The notes under the pieces: generated by a model | What the model saw: only the letters and a program-made list of their open reading frames with translations | Told to the model about the DNA's origin: nothing | The model's database searches: none | Made by a program: the position numbers and the translations under genes | Origin: Diphasiastrum complanatum | Taxonomy: Eukaryota > Streptophyta > Lycopodiopsida > Lycopodiales > Lycopodiaceae | Length of the DNA stretch: 64,000 bases | Assembly: GCA_029204225.1 (NCBI GenBank) | Contig: CM055099.1 | Coordinates: 49,278,014-49,342,013 of the forward strand | Direction: 5' to 3' | Part shown: positions 57,421 through 64,000 of the stretch, one piece after another | Position numbering within the stretch: position 1 is the stretch's first letter | How the letters are laid out: every line of letters begins with the position of its first letter

Positions 57421-58667
57421 TGTCAGAAATAGGTGAGATAATTGAATGCGAAAAATTTCTACTTCCAATGCATGACTACGCCAATAAAAATTGAACAAAA
57501 CAATAGTGATGGAAATCACGTTCAATCTTTAGCAACTAACTTCCGCTAGATACTAAGTGATTACGTAGCCAAACATAAAGTATTGAATTCTCAAACAATT
57601 TTCTATCAGTTACAAAAGCAATACAGAGATGCATGCATTCTGACATATACTGAACGCAATAAGAAATAGTATTGATTCAGAAAAATAAAATCAGATGCAA
57701 AGGAGCGCAAGATAATAGCGGATAGAAACCGCGCACTCTAAGCTATCTCTGAGTAACTGAGAAAAAGTCTAATAATAAGCTCTGTTGATAAGCAGTAGCG
57801 CAATAGCAACTTTAAATAAATCTCTAAAGACTGAGCTAGAATGCTCAAGAGAGTTCAGGCTTGAAAGCTTGATAGAGAGCTAACTACAATACTTTTGATT
57901 GTGAACAATCTGCTTGAGAGCGTAGGAAGCGTCGTGTAATAACACTCAACTCCTTCAAAATTCACAATAACATTTCAGATTATCAGATGATAATTGAGAT
58001 GTATGAACAGCTGATTTATACTAAGTAATTAGGTCTTCAAATGCAATTGCCAGTTGGCTGGAGTCCGCTAGCATTCATCTAGTTCCTTCTCAGAAATTGA
58101 TTGCTGATAAGTGGTGAAAATTGGCCGTAAACAGTCTGTCTGCATAAATGAACTAAAATTGTCCCTCTGCATAAATGAATGTAAACTGCCACAAGCGACA
58201 GTGTCGCAAAAAGGCGACAGTGTCGACTTTTTGCAAAAAATACGACAGTGTCCTAAAATCTCATTTCTTTTATATTTAAGGTAGCCCCACACCTTGCCAA
58301 AGTCATTTTCTTAATATTTGAGGCACTTTTAAAAATGCGAAAAATGTGACTCTGCATTTTTACTCGTAATTCTTGACAGGCAAAAAATGCGAAAAAGGCG
58401 ACACTACATTTTTACACGAGATTCCTGACAGACGACAGTGTCGCAAAAATGTGAAAAATACGACACTGTAATTTGACTTGTAATTTCTGACAAGCGACAC
58501 TGTCATGGTTGTAGAGAGAGAAAATGCGACACTGTTGTCAAACTCCGTGTATTTCTCTTGTAATTCTGCAGACTATATAAAAACATGGAAAATTTCGCAG
58601 AACTGGATAAACAATGGATGAGGATTAAATCAATTAGTCGATTAGTAAGAAGGAGAATAATCCAACA
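57421..58667 (-). repeat. Copia 3' LTR (1,247 bp)
   Basis: Minus strand starts TGTTGGATTATTC after TTAAGGGAGAG and ends ATTTCTGACA. Its last about 95 bp match 62232-62328. Confidence 0.85.
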
Positions 58668-61600
58668 CTCTCCCTTAATTTGAATCCTTGAATGCCTTGA
58701 CATTCAAACTTAGTTCAACACGAATTCTTCTGTGTGCTTCCAAGCTTAATGCTTTGGTAAAAATATCTGCTGTCATATCTTGCGTTGTACAGTATTGCAA
58801 TCTGACCTCTTTGTTGAGAACTTTGCTTCTGACAAAATGATACTTCAGTTCAGTGTGCTTACTCCTAGAATGAAATCTAGGGTTGGCTTATAAGGCAATG
58901 GCACTTTGATTATCACAAAATAATAATGTCGGAGTAGATTGATTCAGACCGATATCTGAAAGTAAGTTTCTCAGGCAAATTGCTTCCTTTGTAGCTTGAG
59001 AGGCTGTGATATACTCTGATTCAATGGAAAATAGAGCTATCAAAGATTGCTTGCGACTGTTCCAAGAAATTGGACCATTATTGAGGAAGAATGTAAATCC
59101 AGAAGTAGATTTACGAGTGTCTGCTTCTCCTGCCCAACTTGCATCTATGTAATCACTGAGTAAATTGAGTTTGTTGTTGACGACTGCTCCATAACAAATG
59201 TGCATAGTAGTTCGAAGATATCTCATGACTCTGATAAGAGCCTTCCAATGTGTTACACCAGGGTTAGTCATAAACTGACTAAGAGAGCTGACTACAAAAG
59301 CTATGTCTGGCCTGGTACTGATCATGGCGTACATAAGAGATCCTATAATAGAATGGTAAGGATACTCACGCATCTGCTGCTTCTCATGAATTGTTTGAGG
59401 ACATTGGTCCTTTGACAATTTGAAACCTGGTTCCATTGGTGAGAGAGCTAACTTGAAATTAATCAGATTATATCTGACTAACATGTTGTAGATGTATCTC
59501 TATTGTGTAATGTAAACCAACTTATGTTTTCTGTCTCTGTGGATTTGTATACCAAGGCAGAAATGAGCTTCGCCCAGATCGGTAATGTCGAATTCGGAAG
59601 ATAGCATTGTCTTGGCCTCTTTTATCAGGTTGGTACTGTTGCTGAAAAACAATGTATCATCCACATATAAAGTGATAATGATAAAAGACTGTTGCACTGC
59701 TTTGAAGTAAACATTAGAATCCGAAGAGCTTGGTAGTCGTGATCAATAAGGAAAGTATAGATCCTTTGAAACCATGCTCGAGCAGATTGCTTCAAGCCAT
59801 AAAGTGCTTTATGGAGTTTACACACATGATTGTGTTTACCCTCGATGATATAACCTTTGAGTTGCACCATGTAAATGTCTTCTTCAATAACTCCATTGAG
59901 ATATGTCGTCTGTACATCCATTTGATGTATTTCCAAATCTGATGTAGCGAGAAATGATAGCAAAAGTCAAATAGAAGAATGTTTGACTACTGGACTGAAG
60001 GTCTCAGTGTAATCGACGTTGTATACCTGAGAAAAACCCCTAGAGACAAGTCGTGTCTTTCTTCTGTTGATGCTTCCATCTGCATTGTACTTGACTTTGA
60101 AAATCCATTTGCAATCAACTACATTTCTGTTGACAGGTAATTCAACAATCGTCCATGTCTGGTTCTTGATAAGAGATGAATACTCTTTATTTATAGCTTC
60201 TTTTCAGAAATATGAATCAGACTGACTAAGTGCCTCTTGGACATACGTCAGCTCGTGAAGAAGATAGGTTGCAGACTTGTTGATATATTGGTTAGGTGGT
60301 CTGCTTGCTCTTGAAGATCTTCTGGGTAATTGAAGAAGTTGGTCATTTCCATCATACTGTAGTTGCTGAACTGCAACATCGTCATCTTCTGATTCGTCGT
60401 TGATTTGTTGTTCATCAAGAGTAGATGAGCTTGGACCTTCAATGGGAATAGTCGACTGAGGAAATGAAAAGTTTAACATGTCAAGAGAATCTGATAGGTT
60501 GGCTAGATGGGCATTGTCTTTTCCTTTGAGGTCTTGAAATTGATCTTCCATGAAGATGACATCCCGGCTAGTGAATATCTTCAACTCGATGGGATCAAAC
60601 AACTTGTAGGCTTGATCTGAAGTAGTGTAGCTGATGAAAATACATTTGATACTCTGGAAGTCGAACTTCTTCTTGAGATCATGAGGAATCTACGCAAAAG
60701 TAGTACATCCAAAAACTCATAGGTTTGATAGAGAAGGTTTGGTACCTGTCCAAACTTCAAATGGTTTTTGTCTGAGAGACCTTTAGTAGGACATCTATTC
60801 TAAATATAGGTTGTTGTTGAAACAACTTCGACCCAAAAGGACTTTGGAAATGTCGCGTGACAACATGCACTTTGCCGATTCGACTAAGGTTCTGTTCTTT
60901 CTCTCATCAAGACCATTTGACTGAGGCGAGTAAGAGGTAACGTATTGTTGCTCAATGCCATTGTTAAGGCAGTACTCCTTGAATTTGGTGTCTCCCTCAT
61001 TATCTGACATAAGTGTTTTGATTCGTTTGTCAGTTTGATTCTTAGCATGCTCTTTGAATTGTCTGAATTTAACGAAAGCCTCTGATTTCTGTTCAATGAA
61101 ATAAACAGCTATTCTTCTGGAGAATTTGTCAATAAAGGTAATGAAATACTTTGCATCTAGCAAGGATGGAGTTTGCATAGGTCCATATATCTGTATGAAC
61201 AATATCTAATAGACCTTTTGCTGCATTCCTATGACTCAATCTAAAAGGAATCCTAGTCTGCTTTCCAATGATGCAGCTATGATAGATAGGGAGATTGACT
61301 TTACCAGAAGGATAGTTGAGATCAAGAATTAGAACTGGAGAATTCAGCAATTATTGATCTCATGGTTATTGCACTTGCAATACCTGCAAAACATCTTTTG
61401 CTTCGACCGTGGATTTGATGATTGTCCTTGACTTTGAGTTTGTTTCTGATTCGTTGTAGCCTTCTTGGAGCTTTTCTACTTTTGTCGCTTAGTTGTTGAC
61501 ATATAGAGCCTGAGAGGAGGAAGTAGACGAAACATCATGACTTCTTCGACTGTCTTCTTGCAGCAACATAGTGATAACTCTAGTAAGAATTAAATCTGAA

Positions 61601-62198
61601 TGTGTCATGATGATCATCACCCAGTTCTCATATGTAGAGGCCATCTATTGCAAGAGATTCTTAAACTGGTTAATGTCACTTTGAAGATAATCACCATTAG
61701 ACATCTTGAATGTGAAGAATTTCTTTCGTAGATGTAACCTAGTAGTTATGTCCCTCACGTCATATAGTGAGTTCAGGATGTCCCAAACTTCTTTTGAAGT
61801 TTTAGCTTCAGCTATGTGTCCAATCTCTGTATCTGATACATTAAGGATAATAAGCGCAAGAGCTTTACCATCCTTCAATTTTCACTTTGAGTCTTCTGTG
61901 TCGTCTTCAGGTTTTACTTATGTACCTATAACAACACCCCATAACTCATTGGCGATCAGCAATTTCTTCATCTTAAATTTCCACAACTGATAATTGGATC
62001 CATTTAGCTTGTCTGTGATAAGACCGACTTTACTTTGAAAATCCATCTGAAACTTAATTTGTCGATGATATCGATGATGCTAAGATGTAGAAGTACCAAC
62101 AACAGGAAATCAATTCTCTGATACTGAAAGGATGAAAGGAACTAAAGAATGTGATATCAATTTGATATCACAAAAGATATCAAGTATTAGAGCTTTTC

Positions 62199-62231
62199 GC
62201 TCTGATACCATGTACGTAAGCTCTGATACCA
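62199..62231 (-). promoter_or_regulatory. Two tandem tRNA-iMet primer sites
   Basis: GCTCTGATACCA occurs at 62199-62210 and 62220-62231; the second abuts the LTR at 62232. Confidence 0.93.
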
Positions 62232-62330
62232 TGTCAAAAATAAATGAGATAATTGAATTCGGAAACTTCCTACTTCCAATGCATGACTACGCCTATAAAA
62301 AATTGAACAAAACAGTAGTGATGGAAATCG

Positions 62331-62450
62331 CAGGCTTCATCATTTAGGTAAAAAGACATTCTGAAGCCAATGGAATGGTCTGCGAGAGTTACTTCTGCGA
62401 GAATTTGATGGATCTTCTGATTTTAGTGATTCTTAGACATTCTTAACGGT
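62331..62450 (+). repeat. Segment like the gypsy leader at 8909-9020
   Basis: CAGGCTTCATCA, GGATGGTCTG, GGATCTTCTGATTTT and spacing match 8909-9020. It replaces the rest of the copia 5' LTR. Confidence 0.7.
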
Positions 62451-62840
62451 TCTCACGGCAAGTGTGAGAGAGAGAGGGAGAGCATCCTAGAGAGAGAGAG
62501 AGAGAGAGAGAACATCGTGAGAACCATGAGCGAGAGATAGGGAGAACTGTGAGTGAGAGACAGAATGCGCTGATGCAACAACTGAATCAACACTCATTTG
62601 CTCATGCTTCAGGTGTCATTTAGATGCTTTATTACTTCCTTGAAAGTTGGAAACAATGATTTGTTCAAAAGTGTGATAAATGACAAAGATTCTCCTCCTC
62701 ATGAATGCATTTGGAAGCTCATATAGTTTAGAGTATCTGAAGGCTGGTATAGAGAGATAGTACTTGAAAGATCTGCACAGGGCATGGTGAGAACACTGCT
62801 AGGAGCAAAAGGCTATTGAAAATTGATGGTGGGAATGCGG

Positions 62841-63034
62841 TGAAATGCGGTCAACGTTGCCTTCGTTTGCGGTGAAATGCGTGGCCTAACGGACTGTGAT
62901 CTCAGATCTATAAGGCCTGCCTAAAGGACCATGAAATGCTGGCCTAATTGCGGTCCCTATGCGGGATGAAGGTAGGGGCCACAACCACCTCCTTTGCGAT
63001 TGTTTGGGAGGGGTGAACAACGGCCAGTGAGAAC
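62841..63034 (+). repeat. First copy of a 194-bp direct repeat
   Basis: Matches 63209-63403 (shared GCCTTCGTTTGCGGTGAAAT, AATTGCGGTCCCTATGCGGG) with scattered differences. Confidence 0.85.
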
Positions 63035-63044
63035 TGATAGCATT

Positions 63045-63173
<129 letters not shown>

Positions 63174-63208
63174 CATGAGAACCGTGAGTTCTAGATCTGT
63201 AAGGCCCG

Positions 63209-63403
63209 TGAAGTGCGGTCAACACTGCCTTCGTTTGCGGTGAAATGCGTGGCCTAAAGAACCATGATCTCAGATCTGTAAGGCCCACCCAAAGGACCGT
63301 GAAATGCGTGGCCTAATTGCGGTCCCTATGCGGGATGAAGGTAGGGGCCGCAAACACCTCCTTTGCGGTCGTTTGCGAGGGGCCAACGACGACCCGTGAG
63401 AAC
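63209..63403 (+). repeat. Second copy of the 194-bp direct repeat
   Basis: See 62841-63034; the copies are 368 bp apart, start to start. Confidence 0.85.
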
Positions 63404-63963
63404 AGTTGGATCACAACTGGCAAGGGCTGTTGAAGATCGTGACCTGCATGCTATCAGAAGCATGAGGAGAAGAGCCTACTATCGGAACCTTGAGCCGTGA
63501 GCCTACTATCACAACTGTCAGGCAGAGCTTAAAAATCACACCACCATCATAAGGTGTGTTTGTTGATCAACGACGTCCAGTTTGCAGATCAACACTTTAT
63601 ATGATTGTAGATAATGCCAAATGATGAAACAATTAATCATGTAAGGAGTGCATTGAGGTATAAGGTGTGTTTACAAATCAGCAATGGCCAGTTTGCAGGT
63701 TCGTTCCACGTTAGTGTTCACTAATTTATTGTTCTACACAGCTCAAACTTAGATTGGGTGATTATGATGGTGATTGATTATCATGCAAGTTGGGAGCCAA
63801 ACACAATTGGAGCACACACAACTCTAAAAAGTGTTCTTAAAATGTTTTCTAAACCATGTTCCCAAACCGTATTCAAGACATTGGGACAGACCCATATCCC
63901 ATACATTTCATAGATTCCATTTCTCTAGAATTGCCCGCAAGATTCATCCATTTGGACTCATTT

Positions 63964-63965
<2 letters not shown>
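63404..63965. other. No recognisable gene
   Basis: Nothing recognised apart from a short repeated phrase (AAGGTGTGTTTG) at 63551 and 63662. Confidence 0.4.

Positions 63966-64000
<35 letters not shown>
63966..64000. repeat. (GT)n microsatellite at window edge
   Basis: GT repeats continue to the last base. Confidence 0.95.

Larger units (their letters stand above)
57421..62328 (-). mobile_element. Ty1/copia element (4.9 kb), 5' LTR truncated
   Basis: Read right to left: 5' LTR remnant 62232-62328, primer site, gag from 62046 (MDFQSKVGLITDKLNGSNYQ; TSKEVWDILNSLYDVRDITT), integrase (GLLDIVHTDIW, FIDKFSRRIAVYFIEQKSEA, SDNEGDTKFKEYC, SYSPQSNGLDERKNRTLVES), linker (RRSSRASRPPNQYI), RT (LEIHQMDVQTTYLNG, LYGLKQSARAWFQRI, LYVDDTLFFS, FDITDLGEAHFCLG), RNase H (YIDASWAGEADTRKSTSGF, SIESEYITASQATKEA, CDNQSAIAL), polypurine tract and 3' LTR 57421-58667. 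Many shifts and stops make it non-functional, but the order is complete. Confidence 0.92.

Overview
The window is nuclear DNA from a land plant with a large, repeat-rich genome. Three things point that way: long (GA)n, (CT)n, (TA)n, (GT)n and (CA)n microsatellites; many decayed Ty1/copia, Ty3/gypsy, LINE and hAT-like insertions using plant-type primer sites (tRNA-iMet and tRNA-Asp); and two plant-type host genes. The organism cannot be named from the sequence. Very long introns filled with retroelements fit a fern or gymnosperm better than a compact angiosperm (inference).

Only two host genes are convincing. (1) A single-exon gene at 3318-4232 (+) encodes a 304-residue membrane-anchored DUF4408/DUF761 protein. 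(2) A split gene on the minus strand, start codon at 55247 and stop at 23892, encodes a 555-residue ARF GTPase-activating protein of the plant AGD5/NEVERSHED type. Its 11 coding exons total 1,668 nt spread over 31.4 kb. The exons join in frame with no stop, and the ArfGAP zinc finger (C-X2-C-X16-C-X2-C) and arginine finger are intact. About 95% of the gene is intron. Intron 1 (8.9 kb), intron 4 (5.9 kb) and intron 9 (12.5 kb) hold most of the mobile elements in the right two thirds of the window.

Layout. 0-3.2 kb: copia gag remnant and a G/TA/GA microsatellite. 3.3-4.6 kb: DUF4408/DUF761 gene. 5.7-10.0 kb: copia integrase pieces, an LTR with tRNA-Asp primer site, and a gypsy gag between inverted LTR ends. 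10.0-17.4 kb: a copia element split by a minus-strand LTR element, which itself contains another copia pol fragment. 17.4-23.6 kb: mostly unannotatable, with a (CT)n tract and two small tandem duplications. 23.6-55.8 kb: ARF-GAP gene; intron 9 carries a hAT-like element, copia, gypsy, copia, gypsy LTR and a LINE 3' end; intron 4 carries a 2.47-kb copia deletion derivative with target-site duplication; intron 1 carries a hAT-like MITE, a copia LTR, a LINE with an open reverse-transcriptase frame, and a copia RNase H fragment. 55.8-56.0 kb: GC-rich block upstream of the gene. 56.8-62.3 kb: copia RT fragment interrupted by a 4.9-kb copia element. 62.3-64 kb: (GA)n flanked by a duplicated segment, then (GT)n at the edge.

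I saw no CRISPR, phage, operon or defence-type system. The interesting material is the giant-intron ARF-GAP gene and several structural oddities of the transposons: a LINE 3' hairpin with a compensatory base change, two hAT-like elements, a 42-bp hairpin at a deletion junction, an exact 80-bp repeat in a copia leader, and a copia derivative whose polymerase is replaced by an unrecognised ORF.
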